A stretch of 64,000 bases of DNA from Arcobacter cloacae. GTDB lineage: Bacteria > Campylobacterota > Campylobacteria > Campylobacterales > Arcobacteraceae. The notes beneath the pieces are model-generated. The model had not been told where the DNA came from. It worked only from the letters and a program-made list of their open reading frames with translations, and ran no database searches. Location: NCBI RefSeq assembly GCF_013201935.1, contig NZ_CP053833.1, forward strand, positions 2,046,001-2,110,000, written 5' to 3'. Position numbers and translations under genes: made by a program. Below are positions 50,388 through 57,468 of the stretch, piece after piece (within the stretch, counting starts at the first letter, position 1; each line of letters starts with the position of its first letter).

Positions 50388-52160
50388 TTATTGTAAATTT
50401 AATTGATGATTGAATTCTGGAACAATCTCTTTTAATTTTGCTATTTTATCTTCGCAAACCAATAACTCTTCTATTTTTTGATTTAACTCGTCTATATCAA
50501 AAATAGTTGGGCTTGCTACGGTTATAGACTCATATTTTGTTTTTTGGTCACTATCATTTATGAGTAACTCTTCATATAGTTTTTCTCCTGGTCTTAGTCC
50601 ACAAAACTCTATTTTTATCTCACTTCTTCCACTTAGCTCTATCATTTTTTTTGCTAAATCTACTATCTTGATAGGTTCACCCATATCAAGGATAAATATT
50701 TCGCCACCTTTTCCAATACTTGCAGCTTGTAATACTAACTCACAGGCTTCTGGTATTAACATAAAGTATCTTGTAATATCAGGATGAGTTACTGTGATAT
50801 TTTTGCCTTGTTCAATTTGTGATTTAAATTTTGGAATAACACTTCCACTACTTCCTAAAACATTTCCAAATCTAACTGCTACTATTTCTGTTTTATCACT
50901 TTTTACATTTTGGGCATAAAGTTCACAGATTCTTTTTGTCGTTCCCATTACATTTGTAGGACGAACTGCTTTATCAGTAGAAATCAAAACAAACTTTTCA
51001 GCACCATATTTTATAGAGATATCAATACAATTTTTTGTACCTATTATATTGTTTGAAATACCCTCTAAGATATTATCTTCAACCAATGGCACATGTTTGT
51101 ATGCAGCTGCATGAATCACTATTTGAGGTCTGTATTTTTCAAAAGTTTTCTCTAAAAACTCTATTTTTCTTACCGTTTGCATAACTGATACTATATTTGA
51201 ATCTTTTAATTCTTCCGTAATAGTATAAAGATTAAACTCACTATGGTCTAGCAAGATGAGTTGTTTCGCTCCAAAAAGTGCACACTGTCTGCTTATCTCA
51301 CTTCCTATACTTCCTCCTGCACCTGTGATTAGAACTACTTTATCTTTTATAAAATTTTCTATTTGTTTTTTATCCAAATCTTTTGGATGTCTTGCAAGTA
51401 AATCTTCTACTCCTATGTCTTTTAACTCTTTTTTATTACCTGAGGATAGTGTATTTACTATTTTTATATCAGTTATTTTTAATTCATTTAAAATTTCATA
51501 TATTTCTACCAATCTTTTTTGAGAATACTCTTTTGAGATTATTACAGCTTCAATATTTTTATTTTTAATTACTTTTTTTAAATCTTTAAATCCAAAAACT
51601 TCAAGGTTTAAAATATAAGTACCTACGAGTATATCACTTCCATCTACTATAGCTACAGGGGTATACTTTTTATTTTTTTCATCATTTAATAACACTTTTA
51701 CCGAAGAGTTTGCACCTATAATCAAAGTATTTTTATATTTTATACCTTTACCACTTTCTAAAATAATTCTTTTTGAAAGTCTTAGAAGTGTGATAAAAAC
51801 TAAAGACAATAAAAAATCTATAATAATAATACTTCTAGCAAGGGGTTGCATATTTTCTTTGAAGTTTAAAAATAAAATAAAAAATATTGAATAAACAATA
51901 ACATGAGCTATCAATATTTTTTTTACTTCATATAAAGAAAAAAATCTCCAAGCCGTTCGATATAGTCTAAAATAGACAAAAACTACTATTTTCATAGAAA
52001 AAAGTATAAAAAAGATTGAGAAAAAATTGTCTATAAAATTTGAAGGAACTTTAAAATTAAATCTTAGATTATATGCAACGTATAGAGTAAAAAGGGAAAT
52101 TATTATATCACTTATTAGAAAAAATAATATTCTTTTTATTGGAGAAGGTGTTAATAACAA
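50388..52160 (-). CDS. Membrane-bound nucleotide-sugar 4,6-dehydratase (WbpM/PglF type)
   Basis: A 590-aa protein with about four N-terminal membrane helices, a first nucleotide-binding-like region (IIGANSSVKVLL near 147), and a catalytic SDR domain starting at VLITGAGGSIGSEIS near 280. STDKAVRPTNVMGTTKR has Met-x-x-x-Lys in place of the usual Tyr-x-x-x-Lys, as in WbpM/PglF/FlaA1-type 4,6-dehydratases. It would convert UDP-GlcNAc to the 4-keto-6-deoxy sugar. Its neighbours are a WecA-like and a WbpV-like gene, consistent with UDP-QuiNAc or FucNAc synthesis. Confidence 0.9.
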   Translation of the reverse strand: MLLTPSPIKRILFFLISDIIISLFTLYVAYNLRFNFKVPSNFIDNFFSIFFILFSMKIVVFVYFRLYRTAWRFFSLYEVKKILIAHVIVYSIFFILFLNFKENMQPLARSIIIIDFLLSLVFITLLRLSKRIILESGKGIKYKNTLIIGANSSVKVLLNDEKNKKYTPVAIVDGSDILVGTYILNLEVFGFKDLKKVIKNKNIEAVIISKEYSQKRLVEIYEILNELKITDIKIVNTLSSGNKKELKDIGVEDLLARHPKDLDKKQIENFIKDKVVLITGAGGSIGSEISRQCALFGAKQLILLDHSEFNLYTITEELKDSNIVSVMQTVRKIEFLEKTFEKYRPQIVIHAAAYKHVPLVEDNILEGISNNIIGTKNCIDISIKYGAEKFVLISTDKAVRPTNVMGTTKRICELYAQNVKSDKTEIVAVRFGNVLGSSGSVIPKFKSQIEQGKNITVTHPDITRYFMLIPEACELVLQAASIGKGGEIFILDMGEPIKIVDLAKKMIELSGRSEIKIEFCGLRPGEKLYEELLINDSDQKTKYESITVASPTIFDIDELNQKIEELLVCEDKIAKLKEIVPEFNHQLNLQ

Positions 52161-52173
52161 AAACTATCCTTTT

Positions 52174-52746
52174 TTAATAAAGTTGGCTATTATAATCAAA
52201 TGGCGATGAAATATCATTGAAATTTAATAACTTTTTATCCACATTTGATAATATTTGTAACTCTTTTGGTATTTTCCAGTCAATATTTAAATATTCATCA
52301 TCATATCTAACCCCAATGCTCTCACCTGCTGCAAAATATCTATCTATTTTTATATTTACAATAGCATCTTGGCTTAAAACTGAAAAACCATGCAAAAATC
52401 CTCTTGGAATAAATAACTGTTTATTTTCTACACTATCAAGCTCTACACAAATAACTTTTCCAAAGCTAGGACTTCCAACTCTAAAATCAACTGCAACATC
52501 TAAAATCTTTCCTTGTAATACACTTACAAGTTTTGATTGGGCAAAATCAAGAGTATTTGTATGAAGTCCTCTTATAACTCCATATTTACTATAAGAGATA
52601 TTATCTTGGCAAAAATCTACTTCAAATCCGACAAATAAATTAAAACTCTTTTTTTTAAAAGATTCAAATACAAATCCACGATTATCTTCATGAAGCTTAG
52701 GTTCACAAAGAATAAGCTCTGGTATTTCTAATCTTTTATAATTCAT
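52174..52746 (-). CDS. RmlC-like sugar 3,5-epimerase paralogue
   Basis: A 190-aa cupin clearly related to the canonical RmlC at 27320. The catalytic-His segment is RGLHTNT instead of RGLHYQ, and the Tyr pair in NYYSP is altered to RYFAAG, so one Tyr is Phe. IPRGFLHGFSVL and DDEYLNIDW remain. No other rml gene is adjacent. It may act on a different 4-keto sugar, for example the product of the neighbouring WbpM-type enzyme. It shares one base with the WecA-like gene. Confidence 0.82.
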   Translation of the reverse strand: MNYKRLEIPELILCEPKLHEDNRGFVFESFKKKSFNLFVGFEVDFCQDNISYSKYGVIRGLHTNTLDFAQSKLVSVLQGKILDVAVDFRVGSPSFGKVICVELDSVENKQLFIPRGFLHGFSVLSQDAIVNIKIDRYFAAGESIGVRYDDEYLNIDWKIPKELQILSNVDKKLLNFNDISSPFDYNSQLY

Positions 52747-53708
52747 TATTCAAATGCCTTTTTATTATCTACAAACTTCATACTTAAAACTAGAACTATC
52801 AAAGCAAGTATAAAAGCTACAAAAATATTTCCCACAAAATAAACTATAGAAAATAAAACTAGATTTAATCCTATAGAATAATTTGTCACTTTATAGTGAC
52901 TCCAACCTGATTGGGTTAATCTTTGATATGCGTGTTTTTTATGTGCTTGGGATAATTTTTCTTTATTTAGTTTTCTTCGTACCAATGTCAAAGTAGCATC
53001 AAACCAATAAACACCAAATAATATAATCCATATCCAAAAGTTTGTTGCTTCTTGATTTGCATAATATATAGTAAAAATTGCTATGTTATATCCTAAAAGC
53101 GTACTTCCCACATCACCCATAAATATCTTAGCTTTGTTCCAGTTCCAATATAAAAATCCTAAAACAGCTACAGCTAGAACTAAAAAATGATTTCCACTAA
53201 ATAACACAAATCCAGCAAGTGCTAAAAACACCGCTTGACTTCCTGCATAGCCATTTATCCCATCTAAAAAATTATAAAGATTGATGAACCAAATTATCAT
53301 AAAAAATGCAAAAATATTTGTAAAAATAGGATTTGAAATATCAAAAATACCAAAAGTCAAAGTATCAAATCCACCTAAAAAGTACAATCCACCAATAGCA
53401 ACTAAAGCTTGAACCATAAGTCTTAGTTTTGGGCTTAGTTCATAAATATCATCAAAAAAACTAACTATTGATATAAAAGCACCAAAAAGTAAAGCATAAA
53501 AAAGATTTGATGAGATTTCACCTATAAAATATAAATAAATCAAACCTATAAACCATGTAATAGCAAGAGCAATTCCCCCACCATGAGGAGTTGGTACTGT
53601 ATGAGAACTTCTTTCATTTACACTTGCAACAAATGATTTTTTTATCATATAGTTTTTTATAAAATATGTAAGTAAAAAAGAGATTAGTAGTAGAATTATA
53701 TAAATCAT
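52746..53708 (-). CDS. Undecaprenyl-phosphate glycosyl-1-phosphate transferase (WecA/WbpL family)
   Basis: A 320-aa polytopic protein of the MraY/WecA superfamily. It has NERSSHTVPTPHGGG near 31-45, the Asp pair in SFFDDIYELS near 85, NLYNFLDGINGYAG near 144-157, and the catalytic KIFMGDVGSTLLGY near 192. It would load the first sugar phosphate (GlcNAc, QuiNAc or FucNAc) on the lipid carrier and start O-antigen assembly. The start overlaps the mazF stop as ATGA, so the two are translationally coupled. Confidence 0.92.
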   Translation of the reverse strand: MIYIILLLISFLLTYFIKNYMIKKSFVASVNERSSHTVPTPHGGGIALAITWFIGLIYLYFIGEISSNLFYALLFGAFISIVSFFDDIYELSPKLRLMVQALVAIGGLYFLGGFDTLTFGIFDISNPIFTNIFAFFMIIWFINLYNFLDGINGYAGSQAVFLALAGFVLFSGNHFLVLAVAVLGFLYWNWNKAKIFMGDVGSTLLGYNIAIFTIYYANQEATNFWIWIILFGVYWFDATLTLVRRKLNKEKLSQAHKKHAYQRLTQSGWSHYKVTNYSIGLNLVLFSIVYFVGNIFVAFILALIVLVLSMKFVDNKKAFE

Positions 53709-54046
53709 TGAACTATCTCTTCAAATAAGTCTTTTACTTTTTGCATTTGTATATTATTTAACATTGTTAATTTTTCTATAAATCTATTATTATCAATGGC
53801 TCTAATATGCGTTATCACTAAATCTGAATCTTCTTTTAGTTTTTCTTTTTTATTTATTCTCATTCTTATAGGTTCAGCATCATCTATCAAATGAGTTGTC
53901 AGAGGAATAATAATAGTAGTTGGATAATCACTATGATTTAACTCATCATTTTGGTACACAAGTACAGGTCTTACTTTTCCCATCTCATTACTTTTTTTAC
54001 TTGGATTTAAATTTGCAAGCCAAATTTCACCTTTAGATACCATCAT
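53705..54046 (-). CDS. MazF/PemK-type toxin
   Basis: About 113 aa. SKGEIWLANLNPSKKSNEMGKVRP followed by PVLVYQND matches the MazF/PemK endoribonuclease fold, and the later TTIIIPLTTHL and HIRAID segments are also typical. The start is placed at ATG 54046, where AAGG lies eight bases upstream. An earlier frame start at 54070 would add residues with no family match. It overlaps the antitoxin by 14 bp. The target mRNA site is unknown. Confidence 0.88.
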   Translation of the reverse strand: MMVSKGEIWLANLNPSKKSNEMGKVRPVLVYQNDELNHSDYPTTIIIPLTTHLIDDAEPIRMRINKKEKLKEDSDLVITHIRAIDNNRFIEKLTMLNNIQMQKVKDLFEEIVQ

Positions 54047-54266
54047 TTGTTGTACCTTCAAAATCTTCAAAATCTTTTTTATCTATATCTTTTGTTTTTT
54101 CTATAGCATTTAAAATTCTTGATTTTTTATTTTGTTCTATACTTTGAGAATAAAAAATTATAGCTTCTCTTATAACATCACTTTTTTTCTTTTGAACTAT
54201 TTTTGATATTCTATTTAGAGTTTTTTCAAGATTATCATCAAGTCTAACTGTTGCTATCATAATCAA
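54033..54266 (-). CDS. Ribbon-helix-helix antitoxin partner of the MazF-type toxin
   Basis: A 77-aa protein. ATVRLDDNLEKTLNRISKIVQKKKSDVIREA at the N-terminus is a ribbon-helix-helix DNA-binding domain, and the acidic C-terminus (DIDKKDFEDFEGT) would bind the toxin. It precedes and overlaps the toxin gene, the standard order in such modules, and likely represses its own promoter in the gap 54267-54318. Confidence 0.86.
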   Translation of the reverse strand: MIMIATVRLDDNLEKTLNRISKIVQKKKSDVIREAIIFYSQSIEQNKKSRILNAIEKTKDIDKKDFEDFEGTTNDGI

Positions 54267-54318
54267 TCCTTTATATTTTGTAATACAGTATTATAACATA
54301 CAAACTAAAAATCTAACC

Positions 54319-54360
54319 TATCTAGGAACTTGAAACTTGTTTCAAGCCTAAGATTCTAAA
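54319..54360. repeat. Hairpin repeat, copy D (42 bp)
   Basis: Matches 55969-56010 with one mismatch in 42 bp. It contains the inverted repeat CTTGAAAC-TT-GTTTCAAG (54329-54346), an 8-bp stem. The right part (TAAGATTCTAAA) overlaps the stop codon of the PIN gene. It is a cassette-boundary signal in the toxin-antitoxin array and may also act as a weak terminator. Confidence 0.85.
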
Positions 54361-54770
54361 AACTCTTTGCAAAATTCTTCACTACTTAAAATTTTTAAAT
54401 CTTTTGCTACAAAATTTTTATCATTTGAAATTATAAGGTCGCAGTTATGTTTTTTTGCCATAATATATTGAATAGTATCTTCCAAATCTATATAATCACT
54501 ATCTTCAAGCATAAGTTTACAACACTCTTCCACTTCTTTATTTGAAAATTCTATTATTTTCAGCGTTTTACTAATAGCTTGAATATTAAATAAAGCTTGT
54601 TTTTTATCATATTTTGAATTTATATAATAAATTGTTGTTATCAAATCACAACTTGTAAATATTTGTGTATTAGCAATTAAATATTCATAACATAAAATAC
54701 TAAATCTATGAGATGGTCTTTTTGAATCATACCTATCTAATATTATATTTGCATCTACAAATACTTTCAT
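54348..54770 (-). CDS. PIN-domain toxin (VapC-like)
   Basis: A 140-aa PIN-domain ribonuclease. The first metal-binding Asp is in KVFVDANIILDRY, the middle acidic site is DLEDTIQYIMAK near 95-106, and the last lies in CDLIISNDKNF near 110-120. It overlaps its antitoxin gene by 4 bp. The last codons lie inside the hairpin repeat at 54319-54360, so its C-terminus may have been set by recombination with that repeat. Confidence 0.85.
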   Translation of the reverse strand: MKVFVDANIILDRYDSKRPSHRFSILCYEYLIANTQIFTSCDLITTIYYINSKYDKKQALFNIQAISKTLKIIEFSNKEVEECCKLMLEDSDYIDLEDTIQYIMAKKHNCDLIISNDKNFVAKDLKILSSEEFCKEFLES

Positions 54771-55012
54771 AAATTTGCACCCATTTCTGCTTTGATTGAT
54801 TGTACTGATTTACCAATCAATGATCCCGATGGCATAGGAACAATAGACCTAAAAGCCTCTAGTTTTTCTTGAATTGAATATTTTTCATATCTTTCCTCAA
54901 TCATACTTTTTATAACATCAGTCTGAGTACGATTTTCTTTTTTTGCTATCTCTTCAAGGTGTTTTGCTATTTCATCATCAAGTAGAAAATTTTTTCTTAT
55001 AGTCATTTCCAT
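54767..55012 (-). CDS. Ribbon-helix-helix antitoxin partner of the PIN toxin
   Basis: An 81-aa protein. EMTIRKNFLLDDEIAKHLEE begins the RHH domain and RTQTDVIKSMIEERY is the second helix. The C-terminal tail IVPMPSGSLIGKS resembles the toxin-binding tails of VapB-type antitoxins. It overlaps the toxin gene by 4 bp. An ATG at 55006 is an alternative start. A ribosome site AAGGA lies upstream. Confidence 0.82.
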   Translation of the reverse strand: MEMTIRKNFLLDDEIAKHLEEIAKKENRTQTDVIKSMIEERYEKYSIQEKLEAFRSIVPMPSGSLIGKSVQSIKAEMGANL

Positions 55013-55060
55013 TCCTTATGTAAAAATCCATACATATCATATCATACACTTGACTTAAAC

Positions 55061-55105
55061 AAGCATAAGATTCTAAATACTTTCACCTTCTATCATCAAT
55101 TCTAT
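55061..55105 (-). pseudogene. Remnant C of the epimerase 3' end
   Basis: On the minus strand the last 11 codons before TAG (55073-55105) read IELMIEGESI, almost the same as the end of remnant B (IEAMIKGESI) and close to the end of the intact epimerase at 56590 (IRLMIKGENI). The 29 bp at 55061-55089 are identical to 55994-56022. It starts directly at the mntA stop, so it looks like the edge of an inserted cassette. No coding function is expected. Confidence 0.75.
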
Positions 55106-55106
55106 A

Positions 55107-55397
55107 TCAAATTAAAACACCATCTTTTATTATTTGTTTTTTTAGTAGTTCATCTTTTGTGTTAAGATTTACAAGATCTATTTTTAGATGAAAATCTTTT
55201 TTAAAAAGGTAAGTTATAAATTTTATCTTTTTTTTACGAAATTCTATTGAATCCAAATCTATATCAATAGCTATATCAATATCTCCACCTTTTTTAGTGT
55301 CATTTACACGACTACCAAAAAGATATATTTTTACATTTCCAAAACTATCATGGATAGCTTCTTTTATTTTAGTTAAAACAATATTTTCTAATCTCAT
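55107..55397 (-). CDS. MntA-type nucleotidyltransferase antitoxin
   Basis: A 96-aa minimal nucleotidyltransferase. LFGSRVNDTKKGGDIDIAID at 27-46 has the Gly-Ser and Asp-x-Asp motifs. In known HepT/MntA systems the antitoxin adds AMP to a Tyr of HepT to block it. It overlaps hepT by 4 bp (ATGA type) and ends at the edge of remnant C. Confidence 0.87.
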   Translation of the reverse strand: MRLENIVLTKIKEAIHDSFGNVKIYLFGSRVNDTKKGGDIDIAIDIDLDSIEFRKKKIKFITYLFKKDFHLKIDLVNLNTKDELLKKQIIKDGVLI

Positions 55398-55876
55398 TTT
55401 ATATACTTTTTTGCAAAATTTAAAGAATTAAAATAATAGCTTTCTATTTTTTGAAAGCTATCAATACAAAATTTCAAATCAATCAAAGCTTCTTTTAATT
55501 CTTCTGGATAATCATGTTCTAGTTCATTTCTAATTTCTCTTAATTCAATCCAATTTTCAAGGCTATCTATGATTTCTTCTTTTTCTATATAGTATAAAAC
55601 TTCACTCATCTTTGAGCTATTTATTCCAGCTACATCAAGAAGTAATGGAAATATTTTTGCTCCTAAGAAATCTTGAATAGAACTAAATCTTTTTAGATAA
55701 GCATCTAATATAGCTTTTTCTTCTGCTTTTAGAGTATTAAAAATAAATTGTTCATAAATATCTTTTTCCAATAAAAGATTATTTATCAGAGATTTATAAT
55801 CTCTCAGTGCTTCATAATGCTTTGATAATTTATCAAATCTTTTTTGCAAAATTTGTTTTGTGTCTGAGTGGTACAT
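55394..55876 (-). CDS. HepT-like toxin (HEPN domain)
   Basis: A 160-aa helical protein with the HEPN RNase motif R116-x4-H121-x-Y123 in REIRNELEHDYPEE. Tyr123 is the expected AMPylation target. It precedes its MntA partner, with 4 bp of overlap. The predicted role is an RNA-cutting toxin controlled by MntA. The N-terminal helices are typical of the longer HepT type. Confidence 0.84.
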   Translation of the reverse strand: MYHSDTKQILQKRFDKLSKHYEALRDYKSLINNLLLEKDIYEQFIFNTLKAEEKAILDAYLKRFSSIQDFLGAKIFPLLLDVAGINSSKMSEVLYYIEKEEIIDSLENWIELREIRNELEHDYPEELKEALIDLKFCIDSFQKIESYYFNSLNFAKKYIK

Positions 55877-55904
55877 GAAATCAACCTTTATCTATATTGG
55901 TATT

Positions 55905-55955
55905 TTATTTTTTTATAAACTGATTTATTTTACCAAAAAAATTTCTAATAGTCAT
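55905..55955 (-). pseudogene. Vestigial antitoxin start (short frame)
   Basis: A 16-codon frame behind GAGGAAAT, starting MTIRNFFGKI and ending at TAA. Its first bases (AAATGACTAT-AGAAA) match the start of the RHH antitoxin at 55012-54767 (MEMTIRKNF). It lies between the hairpin repeat B and hepT, where a complete antitoxin would be expected in another cassette. It is best read as a leftover of a lost RHH gene, but a leader peptide is possible. Confidence 0.4.
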
Positions 55956-55968
55956 TTTTATTTCCTCA

Positions 55969-56010
55969 TATCTAGGAACTTGAAACTTGTTTCAAGCATA
56001 AGATTCTAAA
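55969..56010. repeat. Hairpin repeat, copy B (42 bp)
   Basis: Matches 54319-54360 with one mismatch. The inverted repeat CTTGAAAC-TT-GTTTCAAG is at 55979-55996. It directly follows the stop of epimerase remnant B. A decayed form with the arms CTTG and CAAG and a different centre is seen at 55050-55064 next to remnant C. Confidence 0.85.
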
Positions 56011-56152
56011 TACTTTCACCTTTTATCATAGCTTCTATACCTTTTTTCACACTATAAGGAAGTGATGCTTTAGCTTTACCAAAAAGTACCTCTTTTGTAA
56101 TAGTATTATCAACTTCAAAACTTCCATAAAGTCGCTTGTGAAATGATATTTT
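56006..56152 (-). pseudogene. Remnant B of the epimerase 3' end
   Basis: A 48-codon open stretch without a start that encodes a near copy of the last 48 residues of the intact epimerase. It contains FHKRLYGSFEVDN, TKEVLFGKAKASLPYS and ends IEAMIKGESI before TAG. By eye most residues match the intact gene, so it is a duplicated or second-strain 3' end. It joins exactly at base 56152 to the stop of the broken gene upstream, which marks a recombination joint. Confidence 0.85.
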
Positions 56153-56382
56153 TATATAGCAATAAAAAGATATGTGATTTTTTCTTTTTTAGCTTTGTAT
56201 TTGATAAATTTGAAAGATTCTACATAAAATTTTTCAAGTTCATTATTATCAGGAGTTAATACCAACCATCTAAAACCAATATTATTTTTTTTAACACTAG
56301 GTTTTTATCTTTCATCTTTTGTAAGATTTATAAACTTTGAACCTAAGGCTATATTAGTAAACTTTTTTAGTTCAAAAAGCAT
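56152..56382 (-). pseudogene. Broken 76-codon gene with an in-frame stop
   Basis: A frame from ATG at 56382 runs 25 codons (LFELKKFTNIALGSKFINLT), meets TAA at codon 26, and would continue in the same frame for 50 codons (NNIGFRWLVLTPDNNELEKF) to a natural stop at 56152. A single base change could have made the stop. It overlaps the upstream small gene by 11 bp, the spacing of a toxin-antitoxin pair, but I do not recognise a family. A sequencing error is an alternative explanation. Confidence 0.6.
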
Positions 56383-56536
56383 ATTTTACATTTGCCTTTT
56401 TTACACTCTTTATAGCTGTTTCAATGATTTGCTTTACATCTTTGTTTGAATCTACTTTTGCGACAATTCTTTTTGGAATTTTTACATTGCTATTAGAATA
56501 CAAAACTGCTTTTCCATCTTTATATATATACGCCAC
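56372..56536 (-). CDS. Small hypothetical protein upstream of the broken gene
   Basis: About 54 aa, starting at GTG 56536, seven bases after a strong AAGGAG site (56544-56549). A longer frame from ATG 56572 would start before that site and is less likely. The protein is basic (AYIYKDGKAVLYSNSNVKI, KSVKKANVKYAF) and may form a small beta-alpha fold. It overlaps the broken gene by 11 bp. The arrangement suggests an antitoxin of a dead pair, but the family is unknown. Confidence 0.55.
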   Translation of the reverse strand: MAYIYKDGKAVLYSNSNVKIPKRIVAKVDSNKDVKQIIETAIKSVKKANVKYAF

Positions 56537-56589
56537 AGATGTTCTCCTTAATAATTTAATATATTTTAACATACTTTTGAATAAAGGTT

Positions 56590-57468
56590 CTAGATATTCT
56601 CACCTTTTATCATCAGTCTTATTCCCTCTTCCACACTATAAGGAAGTGATGCTTTAGCTTTACCAAAAAGTACCTCTTTTGTGACACTATTATCAACTTC
56701 CAAACTTCCATATAATCTTTTATGAAATGATGGTTTTAAGATTTTTAATAAACTTTCAAAAAATGGTATTTTTACCAAATATATCTTTTTATCTAAATTT
56801 TTTGCTATTAACTCTATCAATCTTGAAGTGCTAAGAGGTTCATCATCACTTGCTAAAAATATTCCTGATTTTTGTTGAGTTATTACCTCATCTACGATGT
56901 GACAAAGATTTCCTATATAAACCATGCTTCTTTTATTTTGTATATTCCCAAAAGGTAATATTGAAACTTTATTTACTAAATTTACAAGGTTTTTAATATT
57001 AGCTTTTACACCATATCCGTAAATGATTGGAGTTCTTATAATACTTACTTTGAAATCTTCATCTTCTAACTTTTGAAGTTCTATTTCAGCTTTTAATTTA
57101 CTTTTTCCATATTCATCTTCTGGAGTACAAGTACTATCTTCTGTATATTTTGATTCTGTTTCTTCTCCATATACTTTTACTGTACTCATAAAAACAAAGT
57201 GTTTAACTCCACTTTCTTTTGCATTTTTAGCTAATTGTAAAGTTTGAGTAACATTTACTCTTTCATATTCTTCACAGCTAGCTCCACCCATTTGGTGTAC
57301 TAAAGCTGATAGATGAAAAACTACATCTATATCACTACAATCTAAATTATTTATATGATCTTTTAAAAAGCTAAAAGTTTTTATGTTATATTTGTTTTTA
57401 TACCTACTTATAAAATAGTTTCCTACAAAACCATTTGAACCTGTGATTAATAATTTATTCATTTTCAT
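56590..57468 (-). CDS. NAD-dependent SDR epimerase/reductase (WbpV-like)
   Basis: A 292-aa extended SDR. It has LLITGSNGFVGNYFI at the N-terminus, VFHLSALVHQMGG near 50, FMSTVKVYGEE near 93, and the catalytic Tyr-x-x-x-Lys in EYGKSKLKAE. This pattern fits WbpV-type reductases that make UDP-QuiNAc or FucNAc together with WbpM. Those partners are nearby. Its last 48 codons are copied at 56006-56152, and its final 11 at 55073-55105. It overlaps the next gene upstream by 14 bp. Confidence 0.85.
   Translation of the reverse strand: MKMNKLLITGSNGFVGNYFISRYKNKYNIKTFSFLKDHINNLDCSDIDVVFHLSALVHQMGGASCEEYERVNVTQTLQLAKNAKESGVKHFVFMSTVKVYGEETESKYTEDSTCTPEDEYGKSKLKAEIELQKLEDEDFKVSIIRTPIIYGYGVKANIKNLVNLVNKVSILPFGNIQNKRSMVYIGNLCHIVDEVITQQKSGIFLASDDEPLSTSRLIELIAKNLDKKIYLVKIPFFESLLKILKPSFHKRLYGSLEVDNSVTKEVLFGKAKASLPYSVEEGIRLMIKGENI

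Noticed and set aside
52217-52564. 115-codon open frame on the plus strand
   Set aside because: It lies wholly opposite the RmlC paralogue, which has clear family motifs.
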